From Flaveria trinervia (lineage: Eukaryota; Streptophyta; Magnoliopsida; Asterales; Asteraceae): a stretch of 64,000 nt of DNA. Below are positions 35,121-47,240 of the stretch, in pieces (positions within the stretch are counted from its first letter, which is position 1; each line of letters opens with the position of its first letter). The stretch spans positions 72,336,192 to 72,400,191 of the forward strand of contig CM046444.1 of the NCBI GenBank assembly GCA_025506515.1. Reading direction: 5' to 3'. Both the position numbers and the translations under genes were made by a program. The notes under the pieces are model-generated. The model had not been told where the DNA came from. It was given only the letters and a program-made list of their open reading frames with translations, and ran no database searches.

Positions 35121-36569
35121 ATGGCTAACAGATGGACTTTGAGCACCAAGCACAACATTTGTGCTCATCTTGATGCTTCATCCCGGCACGCTTCTTAGTT
35201 CACTAGGCTTATTGCCTTTTTGCACAGATCGAGGATTTTCAAGGCCATCACTACACCATGCACACCGTATACATCTATTCAGCAGGCTTTCTGGGAAAAT
35301 GATGTAGTTGATACGTCCATTGAGCCCCACTCTATCTGGAGCTCTATCTTCAAACAAGAGATTGGTATTAGCGAAGACGATTTGAGGAGGGTCTTGGACC
35401 TGTGTGAGGATGGAACCTACCAAACCAAGGTGCATCCCTTGATTTTTCGGGGATGTTTTATTCGGATCAAGTATGTTGGGGACATCAATGTTGGTGTGCT
35501 CAACAAGAGCAACATGTCCCCCGGTTCAAGTACTTCCCACAGGTCATCCTTAAATGTATAGCCTCAAGCAATGGAGGCTTTGTGAGATGTCGGACCAAAT
35601 CCAGAACGCATATGTTGGTCTGGTGTTGAACCATCCATTCAGTTTCTCCCGCATGCTCTTCACATACATGATAGAGAACATTGAGGCCCGCAAGGAAGGC
35701 TTATATATGTACCCACGGTTTTTACGGATGATCTTTGATGAGACGCTTCCTTCACTGCTAAGGGAGAGAGTTGATGCAGTGGTGCTTGAGGTGATGGATT
35801 ATAACACCTTAGGCAGGATGAAAGTTTTCAGGGGGAAGCAGGTGAAGGCCCCTATCAGGAGATTCTTTGGGCATTTGGCCAGGTAGGATTACGTGGCGCC
35901 TGCTCGCAAGAAATGGTGTCACGATGAAAGTGATTCAGATACTGAGCCCCTAATGACTACCACATCCGACGACGACGACGACGATGATGACCTAGGTCAA
36001 GGTGGTGATGCTCGTGGTGAAACAAAGAGGGCTTTTTTTCACCTAGACTTCATCCCTGACAAAGAGGAAGAGTTAGTTGATGAGGCACTAGTCAGGACAG
36101 TGGGAAGCCGGGTTATGGCTACTGAGAGAGGAATAGCAGCGGTTGGTGGACGACAAGGTGAGTCAAGGGGTGTCGCTACTGATGTTACTAATCCTAACCA
36201 GCCCATTAACCAAGGGGGAACATCTTCTTCTAAAGGCTCGAGGAAAAGCAAATGGCTCAAACCCAGGACTTAAAGAGCAAGAGACGGAGGATCACCCTTA
36301 TTACCACAGCTACCACCACCTCTACCACAGCTCCGACCTCTACCACACATCCTACCACCACTACCATACTTCCTACCACCACTTCCACAACCACTCTATC
36401 ACGATCCATCCCTACTCCTCCTCCCATATACACCACATCCACCACCACAACCACCACCCAACGACCAGGGACATCTTTGAAAGTCCCGATGACCCATGGA
36501 TCTACTCTACACAATATCGGGTTAGAGGAACAGCTAGCCAATGCTTGGGAACTATGATTCCCGAACCCT
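35121..36569 (+). pseudogene. F ORF3, copy 2 (3'-truncated, broken)
   Basis: Same start and same codon-26 TAG (35196-35198) as copies 1 and 3. The longest clean part is 35220-35530 (FKAITTPCTPYTSIQQAFWEN ... DDLRRVLDLCEDG ... KYVGDINVGVLNKSNM), then a frameshift at about 35520, NHPFSFSRMLFTYMIENIEARK with MYPRFL (about 35700-35720), Asp-rich and Thr-rich stretches. Ends at the junction with unit 3. Best preserved N-terminal half of the three. Confidence 0.78.
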
Positions 36570-39500
36570 AAATGCCTGTTGAAATAAAACCTAATGTATC
36601 ACCAATGCGTGTCAAAAATCTATGTATGGATTTAAGTGGACAATCATTCTGACAATCATCGTGGTTGCTACTCCTGACAGTTAAAATCATTGTGTGCATC
36701 TTATAGCTCTAGTATGATTTCCCAAACTTGCTATTGACTCTCGGTCAAATGAAGAATCGAGCATCAAAATGTTTTGTTAAAGTATCCCAAGTGATTTTGA
36801 TAAACCTGTATGATTCCATAATGAATCTCTCCAGAAATAATCATATTAACTTGAAGTTGTGTTGTCCAGGAATGTAAATCGGTTAGACGCTCTTCTAAAG
36901 ATTTCAATCCATCTCCAATCAAAAATACAAAAATATATCTTGTTTTGTTTTAATTTCAAGTTGTTTTATTTAATCTTAGTCACTTGTTATGTAAAAGTTG
37001 GACTATACATTTGGATTCAATCTGTGAATCACACACAAAAAGTTGTCATGTTTGAGGTGACCAATCGGGTTTTTGGAATTAAAAGGATCACGTCTGTGGT
37101 GATCAATAAGGATTGAATTAAAAGGATCACATCTGAGGTGATCAAACAGTTTTTCAATTAAAAAGGTTATGTGTGAGATGATCATGTGTCATAACGTCTT
37201 ATCAATAGTTAAATGTGTATGTTTGAAAGAGTACGAGGTCAAACTCATAAGTATAAACCATTCGCACGATTGGATCATAAGTATGGGCCAATCACACAAT
37301 TGAACCATAGGTATGGGCCAATCGCACCATTAAATCATAATTATGAGCCAATCGTCCGATTGAACCATAAGTATGGACCAGACGCATGATTAGATCATAA
37401 GCATGGAGCATTCCATGCGATTGGATCACTAGAATGAACTAATCGCATGAATGGATTAGGCCATATGAGTCAGTCGCATGACTGAACCACAGTCGCATGA
37501 ATGAAGCATGCGAATAGGCCCAGTCACGCGACTAAATGTTAGCTTACTACAAATAGAGGGGAGTTGGTCATATTTTTAACACCCTTCAATCGCTCACCCT
37601 TCATACGCAAGAACATACTGATACTTTGCCCATATTTCATTTGATTGATTTTGCCGATTGATTGTGATACTAACTGTTACACTCTTCATACAGGTAATGT
37701 GAGACTCAAATCGACAACAATGCTCAGTTTAATCAAACCCTAAGGACCGAAATTATTCAAAACAAGAACTTTGAAAAACTCCTCAAAATAAACCACTTAA
37801 AAGGACATAATCGTTGATTTAAAGAACACTAGGTGTTATTTTGAGTTTTTGCGTGTGTAATGAGTCTAATCACAATGTTTATCATCAAGTTATGACCAAG
37901 ATTTGAATTTAAAGTGTCAAACAAAGCTTTATGCTAATGGATGTGCTGATGAACTTCAATGCACGATTGAGCAGGAGGTATGACTGAATCGCACGATTGA
38001 GCTGGGCGTATGACTCAATCGTACGATTGAACCATGCGTATGAGTTCAGTCGCTTGATTGGCTCAACCGCATGGCATAGAATACGACTAAGCTCAGTCGC
38101 AGGCTCAATCGTACGACTGAGCTCAATCGTACGACGAAGACTTAGTCGTATTGTCCATTCGCATGACTGAACAAAATGAAGCAAGTTTTTTTAAGAGTCA
38201 AATGTCATCATTTACACAAATCTAACGTATTGTGTCTTGTGTTACAGAAACATGGCTAACGGATGGACTTTGAGCACCAAGCACAACATTTGTGCTCATC
38301 TTGATGCTTCGTCCCGGAACACTTCTTAGTTCACTAGTATTATTGTCTTTTTGCATAGATCGAGGATTTTCAAGGCCATCTCTATACCATGCACACGTAT
38401 AGATCTATGCAGCAGGCTTTCAGGGAAATTGATGTAGTTGACAGGTCTGTTGAGCCCCACTCTATCTTCAAATAAGAGATTGAGATTAGCAAAGACGATC
38501 TGAGGAGGGTCTGGACCTGGGTGAAGATGGAGCCTACCCAACCAAGCTGCATCCCCTGATTGTTCGGGAATGTTTTGTTCGGATCAAGTATGTTGGGGAC
38601 ATCAATGTTGGTGTGCTCAACAAGTGCAACATGTGCCCCCAGTTCAAGTACTTCCCACACGTCATCCTTAAATGTATAGCCCAAGCAAAGGAGGCTTTGT
38701 GAGATGTCGGACCAAATCCAGAACGCATATGTTGGTCTGGTGTTGAACCATCCATTTAGTTTCTCCCGCATGCTCTTCACATACGTGGTAGAGAACATCA
38801 AGGCCAAGGGCAAGGAAGGCTTCTATATGTACCCATGGTTTTTACGGATGATCTTTGATGAGAAGCTTCCTTCACTGCCAAAGGAGAGAGTTGATGCAGT
38901 GGTGCTTGAGGTGATGGATTATAACACCTTAGGCAGGATGAAAGTTTATAGGGGGAAGCAGGTGAAGCCCCCTGTCAGGAGATTGTTTGGGCATTTGGCC
39001 AGGGAGGATTACATGGTGCCTGCTCGGAAGAAATGGCATCACGATGACAGTGATTCAGATACTGAGCCCCTCATGACTACCACAACCGACGACGATGACG
39101 ATGATGACCTAGGTCAAGGCGGTGATGCTCCTGGTGAAACAAAGAGGGCTTTTTTTCACTAAGACTTCATCCTTGACAAAGAGGAAGAGTCAGATGATGA
39201 GCCACTAGTCAGGACAGTGGCAAGCCGGGTTGTGGACGCCAGGGTGAGTCAAGGGGTGTCGCTACTGATGTTACTGATCCTACACCCCTGACCAGCCCAT
39301 CAGCCAAGGGGGAACATCTTCTTCTAAAGGCTCGAGGAGAAAGCAAATGGCTCAACCCCAGGGCTTAAAGATCAAGAGACGGAGAATCATCCTTATTACC
39401 ACAGCTACTACCACCTCTACCACAGCTCCCACCTCTACTACACATCCTACCACCACTACCATACCTCCTACCACCACATCCACAACCACTCCATCATGAT

Positions 39501-39636
39501 CCATTCCCACTCCTCCTCTCATATACACCACATCCACCCCCACAACCACCTCCCAACGACCCGGGACATCTTTTCAAGTCCTAATGACCCATGGATCCAC
39601 TCTACCCAATATCAGGTTAGAGAAACAGCTAGCCAA
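36570..39636 (+). repeat. Tandem unit 3 of the F triplication
   Basis: Begins AAATGCCTGTTGAAATAAAACC. Hairpins at about 37040-37185, array a 37250-37540, array b 37970-38175, ORF3 start 38252. At 39636 (after GCTAGCCAA) it leaves the unit sequence and continues into the ORF3 C-terminal half, showing this copy keeps the original right-hand connection. Confidence 0.8.
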
Positions 39637-41458
39637 CCTCATCTGAATTTTTCTAAAGCTGCTTGCCACGAATGAGCAAAGAGTCGCATAGCTAAACCAG
39701 CTAATGGAGATCAAGGCAGCTTAGGCAGAGCAGATCACACAGCTTAGGGAGCATAATGCCCATTATGGAAAGAGGATTAAGATGCTTGAGAAGAAAAACA
39801 AGAGGATACTCCTAAAGCTAAAAGGATCAAAGTCTAAGCCCCAAAGATCAAATATGGTGATGATGATGATAATGATGATGATGATGAGGAGGAGGATGAC
39901 GAGGAGGAGGAGGATGAAGATGACAATGAGGAGGATGTTGAAGAAGGTGACCTAGGAGGAAAGATAGAGAGGACGAGAATGACCAGGAAGGTAATGTTGC
40001 TGCATCAGCCTCTCCTCAAGCTCAAGAGAGGTGGACCAAACGTAGTCAAGATCAAGGAACCTCATCCTCCGCTCCTCCTACTGAAGAACCTACTATTCAA
40101 GACAAAAGTAATAGTTAGATGTATTTGTATTTAGAAACTATTGTATTTGAATTATATTACATTAATGTAATTAGGTATCATCTATGTTTGTTTATGTTTA
40201 AATGCTTTATGTGATGATTTATATTTGTTGTACTTAATGTCTAATCAAATAGATGAAGCTCAACAGACTGATGAATATGATGTCCAACCCCTTCAACTGG
40301 GTCAAGACTCAATTAACCATGATTCTTGATTTGCAAGGGATAGTTAGAAGGTCTATTAGCTACACGCCAGAGGAGGAAGAGATCATACACGACCTCACAT
40401 ATGAGCAGCTGGCTTAAATATTCAGGCTGAATCCAGATGAGTGGTTAAAGATGCTCCTACAGTTGATGTGGCAAGTGATGATGAGTTTAACAATGTCGAT
40501 GAAATTGACATAGAGGACGTCACTGCTGATCATTATCCTCAGTACACTGATCTGGACGGACATGTTATCCCCAATTTGGGTGAAACCTTCAATCGTAGTA
40601 CTTTTGAAAAGCTGGACGAAATGGAAAAGGAAAAAGAAAAGGATGAAACCCAAGCCCAAGCTTCAAATGCTAATGTTGATCTTAAGAAAGCTGAATGGGC
40701 AGCTTGTTTTGCTGAAATAAGAGCCCAACGCGCAACTGCAAAGCAAAATGCCTACACCAAACTCTACAAAGTCAAGAAACATCAGAAGGTGTCTGGCAAG
40801 ATCATAGCGTGGGCTTATTTTGAAGACTTAAATGTCTATGTTGTAAAGAGAGAAAGGGGGATTGAGTATTTCAGATATCCACATGATGTGAAGACTCTTC
40901 CTGGTTTTGAGCTCAACCAACTGGCGTGCTTAGATCTGTTGTATGCTAATCCAAGGAAGATGTTAGGTTGGTTTGAAGCTGCATTAATGAAAAAAATCCA
41001 ACACCAGGTAGGCAAACTTCAGACCTCAATAACCGAAGAGGAACATCCATAGATCTGAAGTGGACCCTATATCTGGGAAGCCGAAAGTAGTGCTGAAGTG
41101 CAGTCCTCCGTGCACGATGTCAAAGATTCCCTTACGGGAAATGCCTCAAGACTTCACTCCACATTCCAAATGGTGGTATTATGACTGGAGGACATGTGAA
41201 GTGGTCAAAGTTCTGAACAGAGAGGGCAAAATAGAAACTATCAAGGTATTTGACCTAGTGTGGCTTACCAACTTGTCAACTAAAGATGTCTACACTCTAT
41301 ACAAGTGGCCATTGTTCTATGACATGCAGGATATTGTACAAGCCCTCCAATTCCAAAATATGACATGACTCTGCTTTGCGTTTGAAATACACGCACGAGT
41401 CACAAGAGAGGAGAAATACAAGAAGTTTGAAGAGCATATGAAGGATGTCAGACAATAG
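38252..41458 (+). pseudogene. F ORF3, copy 3, full length (broken)
   Basis: The only F copy reaching a natural end. N-terminal part as in copies 1 and 2, including TAG at 38327-38329, a MYPWFL motif at about 38826, an Asp-rich run (39085-39110) and a Thr-rich stretch (39395-39550). Then the C-terminal half: coiled-coil-like region with EQITQLREHNAHYGKRIKMLEKKNKR (about 39730-39810), a long Asp/Glu run (39860-39950), a 145-bp candidate intron (40108-40252), then AEWAACFAEIRAQRA (about 40690), a YTKLYKVKKHQKVSG segment, WWYYDWRTCEVVKV (about 41170) and LYKWPLFYD (about 41300), ending TAG at 41458. A one-base insertion near 40300 and stops near 40417 and 41052. Colinear with E ORF3. Confidence 0.8.
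40108..40252 (+). other. Candidate spliceosomal intron in F ORF3
   Basis: Donor AAAA|GTAATAG at 40108, acceptor AATCAAATAG| at 40252, 145 bp, very AT-rich, with TCTAAT near the acceptor. The coding frame is phase 1 at both ends. E has a 141-bp counterpart at the same place with the same donor context (AAAA|GTAATG) and phase. Confidence 0.65.
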
Positions 41459-41470
41459 AGTAAACTATGT

Positions 41471-41483
41471 CCAAGGGGGAGTT
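41471..41483 (+). promoter_or_regulatory. F polypurine tract
   Basis: CCAAGGGGGAGTT directly before the LTR start, equivalent to GTCCAAGGGGAGTT in E. Confidence 0.85.
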
Positions 41484-42145
41484 TGTTGATACATATGTCC
41501 CTAGTTTATGTGGTTAATGTAAAAGTCTGTCATGGCTTACATATGTGTAATGAAATGATGTTATGATATATGATTTGTGCTTTGATGTTAATGTATCTTT
41601 AATTCATATACATCAACTTATTATATAGGTTTGAAGTTTTTGTATGATTATTCATGCTCATGGACCATACTTATGGACCTTACGCATGAAGACATCATGC
41701 TAATGAACTAGTCGCATGATTGACCAAAAGACTGGATCAGTCGTACGATTGAGACATGAGAATGACTTAGTCGCACGACTGAACCTTCTGTCATGCGTAT
41801 GAATTAGTCGCATGGGTCAATCGCACGACTGAAACATGCTAATGGTTCAGTCGCACCAATGAAGACTACAAACCTATAAATACCACTTAATTCGTGGAAA
41901 ATGGGACTTTTGACACTTATATCGTATACACTCACAACCTAGTCGTCCAAAGCATCCAGAATGCATATTCCAACTTCATAATTTGCATCTCATCGTTTTC
42001 TACTCAATCTTAATGTTTCTTTAATCGTTAGATCGATCAAGTTTGCGTTCTCACTGATTGGATCGCCAATCAAACAGGATTCCGCACTATTTGATTCAGT
42101 TTCACGCATAATCAGTTAGTACTCCGTACGTACACGGTCCTAACA
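41484..42145 (+). repeat. F 3' LTR, 662 bp
   Basis: TGTTGATACATATG ... GGTCCTAACA. Palindrome array at about 41655-41870 followed at once by CCTATAAATACC (41873-41884) and the CACTTAATTCGTGG block shared with the E LTR, so the two LTRs are related but clearly different in sequence. Abuts A- RT at 42146. Confidence 0.88.
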
Positions 42146-44440
42146 CATTGACATACAATACTAGGAAAGTGATGATGCTCCCACTAGCTTTCTTATATAC
42201 ACATGCTTCATCAGCGTTTTTGATGAACCCAAATTTGATTATCTCTTCATCAAAATGATTATTCCAACTTCTTGATGCTTGCTTCAATCCATAGATTGAT
42301 TTCATAAACTTGCATACTTTATTAGGATGTTTTTGATCAACAAAACCTTCAGGCTGAACCATATGGACATCTTTCTCAAGATATCCATTTAGAAAAGCGG
42401 TTTTGACATCCATTTGCCAAATCTCATAATCATCATGAGCAGCTATGTCAAATAATATCCAAATAGACTTTAGCATTGCAACTGGCAAGAATGTCTCATC
42501 AAAATCAACCCCTTGAGTTTGAGTGAAACCTTTTGCTACAAGTCTAGCTTTATGAGTATCCAAGTTTCCATGCATATCAGTTTTCTTCTTGAAAGCCCAC
42601 TTACTTCCAACTATCTTGGAGTTAAGAGGTGGTTCAACTAAATCCCACACTTGGTTGTCATACAAGGATTGCATCTTAACATTCATGGCTTCAAGCCATT
42701 TGTCATAATCCAAATTGGACATTGCATCATGATAAGTGGCTGGTTAATCAGAATCCACCACATAGCATCCACCTATGAAAAATCCATATCTTTGAGGTGG
42801 ATTACTAGTTCTACAAGATCTACAAACGTTTTGTGTGTATTGATCAATTATTTGATCACCCTCAACATCCTCATGTTGAGTGCTAATGTCATCCAAACAT
42901 GTATCGGTTTGTGATTCATGATCCTCCTTAAGATCCACTGTTCTACTGCTAGTTCCTTCCATATGAATCTTAGCTTCTAAGAACTCAGCCTTCTTGGCAA
43001 CAAACTCCTTTTATTCCAATGGATCATAGAAATAATATCCCATAGAATCTCTAGGATATCCAATGAAGACACAGTTAGTGGAACGACTTTCTAACTTGTT
43101 TGGGGTGGGAGTCTTAACATAATCCTCACAACCACGTACCTTTAAATATGATAATGATGGAACCCTTCCATGCCATATTTCAAAAGGTGTTGTTTCCACT
43201 TTCTTGGTTGGGGCCATATTCAAGATAAGGGCCGTAGAGAGCAAAGCAAAACCCCAAAATTATATAGGCAATAAGCTTCTAGCCATCATAGATCGAACCA
43301 TATCCAAATGAGTTCAATTTCTTCGCTCAAACACACCATTGTGTTGTGGTGTTCCAGGTGGAGATAGTTGTGAGACAATACCACAACATCTAAGATGATC
43401 TCTAAAAGCATCACTTAGGTATTCACCATCTCTATCGGTGCAGAAAATTTTTATTTTCTTATTGAGTTGATTTTCAACTTCATTTTGGAAGATTTTAAAC
43501 ACTTCAAAGGCTTCATCTTTGTGTCTTAACAAGTACACATAATCATATCGAATATAGTCATCGGTAAAGGTAATGAAGTATCTTTCATTGTACCTAGTCA
43601 TTGGTTTAAACGGACCACATACATCCGAATGTATGATTCCTAATAAATCTTTTGCCCTTTCGGTTTTGCCACTAAAAGGTGCCTTAGTCATTTTACCTTG
43701 TAAACATTATTCAAATACATCAAATGAATGATATTCACTTGCTTTAAAAAGACCGTTCTTTTGAAGTGTTTGTATGCACTTCTTGTTTATATGAACAAGA
43801 TGATAATGCCAAAGATAGGTGTCACTCAAATCCAATTTGAGTTTCTTGGTGGTGGTTTGATGTAATGAGCTATCATATAATGTGTTTTCACGAACCAATT
43901 CATAAATACCATTAATAGGAATAGCTTTAAAATAAAATATGTCATTTAAAGAAACATGAATTTCATTTTCAATAAATATTAAAACATAACCATATTGTCT
44001 TAATTGGGCAGAAATAATGTTCCTAGTCAAACTAGGAGCATACAAAACATTGTTCAAATTACTTCCAAACCATTTGGAAGCTTCATGATGTAGTCCCCTT
44101 GGTCATCAACTTGAACTTTTGCCCCATTCCCCACGTAGAGGGTAACTTCCCCTTTGTTGAAGTCCTTACTTCTTTTGAACCGCAACAATAAGTTGCAAAT
44201 ATGAGTTCCACATCTAATATCCAATGCCCATGTGTTAGAGGATATTAAATTTAGATCAATATGAATCATGAAAATTGTATCTGAGGTTTGCTCGACATCC
44301 CTCTTAGCTTGCAAGTCTTTGAGATGGACCAAACAATTTCTTTCCCATTGTCCAATCTCCCCATTCTTGAAGCATGGGTCATTTGAAGCAACTGTTTTCT
44401 TTTTCTCCGCTTGTTTTAGTGGTGGCGCTCTTACCAATCC
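42146..44440 (-). pseudogene. pol: A- Pol: protease, integrase, RT N-terminal part
   Basis: From high to low: protease motif LDIRCGTHIC (about 44215), where A1 and A3 have DTG or DTR; GAG-pre-integrase LWHYHLVHINKKCIQ (about 43800); integrase with SDVCGPFKPM (43640), FTDDY (43560), TDRDGEYL (43440) and GVFERRN (43320), so its acidic residues are present; RT with MSNLDYDKWLEAMNVKMQ, WAFKKK, DVKTAFLNG, GLKQASRSW, ending in LYVN where the F LTR starts at 42145. The integrase region is open for 125 residues (43314-43691). The 206-residue frame at 42102-42722 continues into the F LTR by chance. Confidence 0.87.
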
Positions 44441-45178
44441 CTTCCCCTTTCCCTTAACGTAGCCTTTGCCTTTGGCAACATTTGCCTTGGGTGCAGGGTG
44501 AGGCCTTTCTTGTACGCACCTTCATTGATGGTGAGAACGGGTAAAACCTTTTTACTAATGGCCGCCTCGGCAGTTTTGAGCATAGACTGAAGCTCACTTA
44601 TGTTCTTGTCCCACCCATTCATGTTATAATTCATGAAAAAGTTGTCAAACCTTTTTCACAAAGACTTGAGGATCACATCTGTAGCAAACTCTTCTGAGAC
44701 GGGACAATTCAGCCTTTCGAGGCGGTCAATGTGGCTTTTCATCTTAAGTACATAAGATGAAACAGATTGGGTGTCTTCCATATGACATTCATAGAGCGCT
44801 CGAACTGTTTCAAAGCGCTCTACCCTTGCTTATTGTTGGAACGTGTCCTTTAACTGTGTAATCATGTCGTAGGCTCCATGATGTTAATACTCCTTTTGGA
44901 GATCCGGAGTCATACTTGCCAACATGAGGAGGTAAGACACTTAGATCGAGTCCCCAGTGTATTTCACCCAATTATTATAGGCATGCTCGTCATCATTAGG
45001 TTTATCGGAATCAGATCGTCAAAAATATATGATCGTTTCTCTTTCTTGAGAACAATTCTCAAGTTTCAAAACCAATCTTAAAGTTATTATGGTTTAGACG
45101 TTCCATTTGGAGAATGGTTCTTAGTGATAATGAGTGAGCGGATGGGATATCATTATTTTCATTATTGTTGGTGGCCAT
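44330..45178 (-). pseudogene. gag: A- Gag (broken)
   Basis: The ATG at 45178 starts MATNN-type Gag. Readable pieces include the capsid end MNYNMNGWDKNISELQSMLKTAEA (44560-44634) and a basic stretch. The zinc knuckle reads FKNGEIGQWERNC (about 44340-44380), so one cysteine and the histidine of CCHC are replaced. Stops interrupt the N-terminal half. Confidence 0.8.
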
Positions 45179-46333
45179 CTACAAAATTTAACAAAGTTCA
45201 ATTTTAGTATTTTTGATATTATTCATATTTTAACAATTAATTCCCTTTTAAGTGTCTTACACTATTCTAAAATTCTAGAATCCAATGTTACATTTAAATA
45301 GTGGTTAGGTGACCTTTATCCCATTATTTAAATTAACAAGGTAGTCAACATTTTGACAATTGCAACCCTTGGCAACTTCTATGGTATGGGATCGACTTAA
45401 ACATCATATGTGTGGTTGGAATGTTTATCCCATCAACACCTTTGTAAACCATATTTTAGGTGATCCATTAAACATGGTTTGCAAAACAGTCACCCTACTT
45501 GCACACACATGTGAGTTTTCCAACATAAGTGGTTAGGTGACCTTTATCCCACAAATATGGTATCCCCACCTCAAATTACAAGTTCCCTCAAAATGGTTAG
45601 GTGATCTTTATCCTATTAGGAGTTTCCAAATGACTCAAGTGTTATGCAAAAGGACAGTGTTAACTTGTTTATAAAATAAATTTTACTTTTTCATAATCTT
45701 AGTTTAGAAAACCCTATGTACCTTATATTTGCATGCTTTTAAATACAAGGTACCCTATGGTTAACTTTTTAATAAAACCCCTTTTATTAAAATCATTAAT
45801 TCTTTTAATAACCTTTTATTAATCACTTAATGATATAGAATCATCAATTTTCAGCTTGTTGTGTTTGTTAATAAGTTTGTTATGCATATCAAAATATCAA
45901 ACAAAAACCATACAACAAACAACCAAACAAGCATAATCATACAAACACAAGTGCATAACCATAGCCACTAAGTTGACTACACTTGTTTGCCATTACAAGT
46001 GTTGTCATTAGGTCTTTCCTAAGGGTTAACAATGAGACATCAAAATGTGTCCATGAACTCCCACTTGAATCCACATCCAAATGCTTCAAGTGTCCATGTC
46101 TTTTGTGTCCTCCTTTGGGTCTTCATCTCGTGCATCTTCGTTTACAAAATCATATCCTAATACAATTTTTCTATAAAAAGAAATGAACCTAATCTATTTA
46201 TTACATAACCTATGAATAAATAAATTACAAGCCAAAATACAAACACAAATATTACAACCCTTTCAAGAATCAAAACCAACATGACAAAAGCACAATCAAC
46301 CAAATCCAAAACACATAAGGTCAAGGCTATGTT
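45179..46333 (-). other. A- 5' leader with three copies of a 20-bp motif
   Basis: About 1.15 kb without a gene, colinear with the A3 leader (48800-49880). It contains three copies of GGATAAAGGTCACCTAACCA or near copies on the minus strand (about 45308, 45529, 45595), as does A3. It lacks the first 310 or so bases of the leader, including the primer site, because an inverted LTR starts at 46334. Confidence 0.75.
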
Positions 46334-47240
46334 TGTTGGATTCTTTATGCCCAAGACACATAAAACATTGATGTGGTCAGTACGTTATCATCCAAGTCAG
46401 GTCATACCCAACAACAATCTTAGCAAACACCAATATATATTTAATTGATGATAGGATCATACAATTAAATATCTACACCAATTTAGAAAAATGGGTTTCC
46501 CAAATTAATTGTATATGAAATGGAACAACTTATAGGGATATTTTGTTCATGAGGATTATTTGTAATGTTATTTAAGTGGGTTAAATAACACCAAGAACAA
46601 TAGAGTGTGTGAGTTATGTAATTAAATGGTTAATTACATAACTAATTCAATAACTAGTTAACAATTAAAAGATAAATAAATTTGGGGGAAACCCAATTTT
46701 GAAGACTAATTCGGCCACCCCTTTTGAGGGGTGTGTGCCTTTTGCTTTCTTGGAACAGGGTCTTTATTTACTAGTTACACACAGACACTCAATCTCTTCC
46801 TCTCTCATACATGCAAAAGACCAAGAAGAACAAACTCTCTCTTTTTTCTTGAAGAAGTTCAAGGCTGAAAATCGGTTTCCAGCAGCCTTCATGGTCATTT
46901 TTGGGAGTACAAATCCTAGCAACAAAGGTCTTTGCTTATTGCTTGTGGGGATGGAAGCTTGAGCACACCTCTCCTTGGTGTTTTGGTCGTTCAAGAGACT
47001 TAATCTCTTCATCTATATCACGTTTTCAGCAGCTCTACAATGGCAGTTTGTATGTGTTGCTTTTGGTTGTTATATATTCTTGATAGCTAGTTCATAAACA
47101 TATATATGGTCCTATGTTCTTCGGTTTGTTGATTTTAAGTTATAAGCCTTAATTTTCAGTTTACAAAACATTATATTAAGGTTTGATTCCGCTGTGTTTT
47201 CATCTTTAAATGGTTAAACAACATTGATAATGGTCCAACT
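46334..47240 (+). repeat. A-group LTR, plus orientation, tail-to-tail with the next
   Basis: Starts TGTTGGATTCTTTATGCCC and is colinear with 4803-5682, ending about ...AATGGTCCAACTA. The right end touches the end of an inverted LTR at about 47240. The apparent ORFs at 46699-47083 lie in its pyrimidine-rich part and are not genes. Confidence 0.82.

Larger units (their letters stand above)
18316..36569 (+). repeat. Tandem unit 2 of the F triplication, split by element E
   Basis: The unit occupies 18316-19230 and resumes at 34403, the first five bases being the target duplication. It repeats the order of unit 1: non-coding block, GATCAC..GTGATC hairpins (18789-18925), array a (18945-19225), then after E the TATAAATAG at 34415-34423, leader, array b (34840-35035) and ORF3 N-terminal part (35121-36569). 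Without E its length is about 3.08 kb. Confidence 0.8.
12606..42145 (+). mobile_element. Sirevirus-like copia element F, with internal triplication, split by E
   Basis: Left part: pol end (12606-14287), spacer, then a 3.1-kb spacer-plus-ORF3 segment in three tandem copies (15195-18315; 18316-19230 plus 34408-36569; 36570-39636). The third copy continues into the ORF3 C-terminus, purine tract and LTR (41484-42145). Element E (19231-34402, minus) interrupts copy 2. Gag, protease, integrase and the 5' LTR are missing. Palindromes of the TCAGTCG..CGACTGA type occur in the spacer copies and the LTR. Confidence 0.8.
42146..46333 (-). mobile_element. Ty1/copia element A-, RT to 5' leader
   Basis: Minus-strand copy of the A group: 5' leader (45179-46333), Gag, protease, integrase and RT up to YV of YVDD, where the F LTR cuts it. 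RNase H and 3' part missing on this side. At 46334 its leader abuts an A LTR that is inverted relative to it. Confidence 0.87.

Noticed and set aside
42102..42145. In-frame tail of A- RT (GPCTYGVLTDYA)
   Set aside because: It is antisense of the F LTR end, read through by chance.
46699..47083. Small secreted-type ORFs in the A LTR
   Set aside because: Inside LTR sequence; not conserved in the LTRs at 4803 and 47241.
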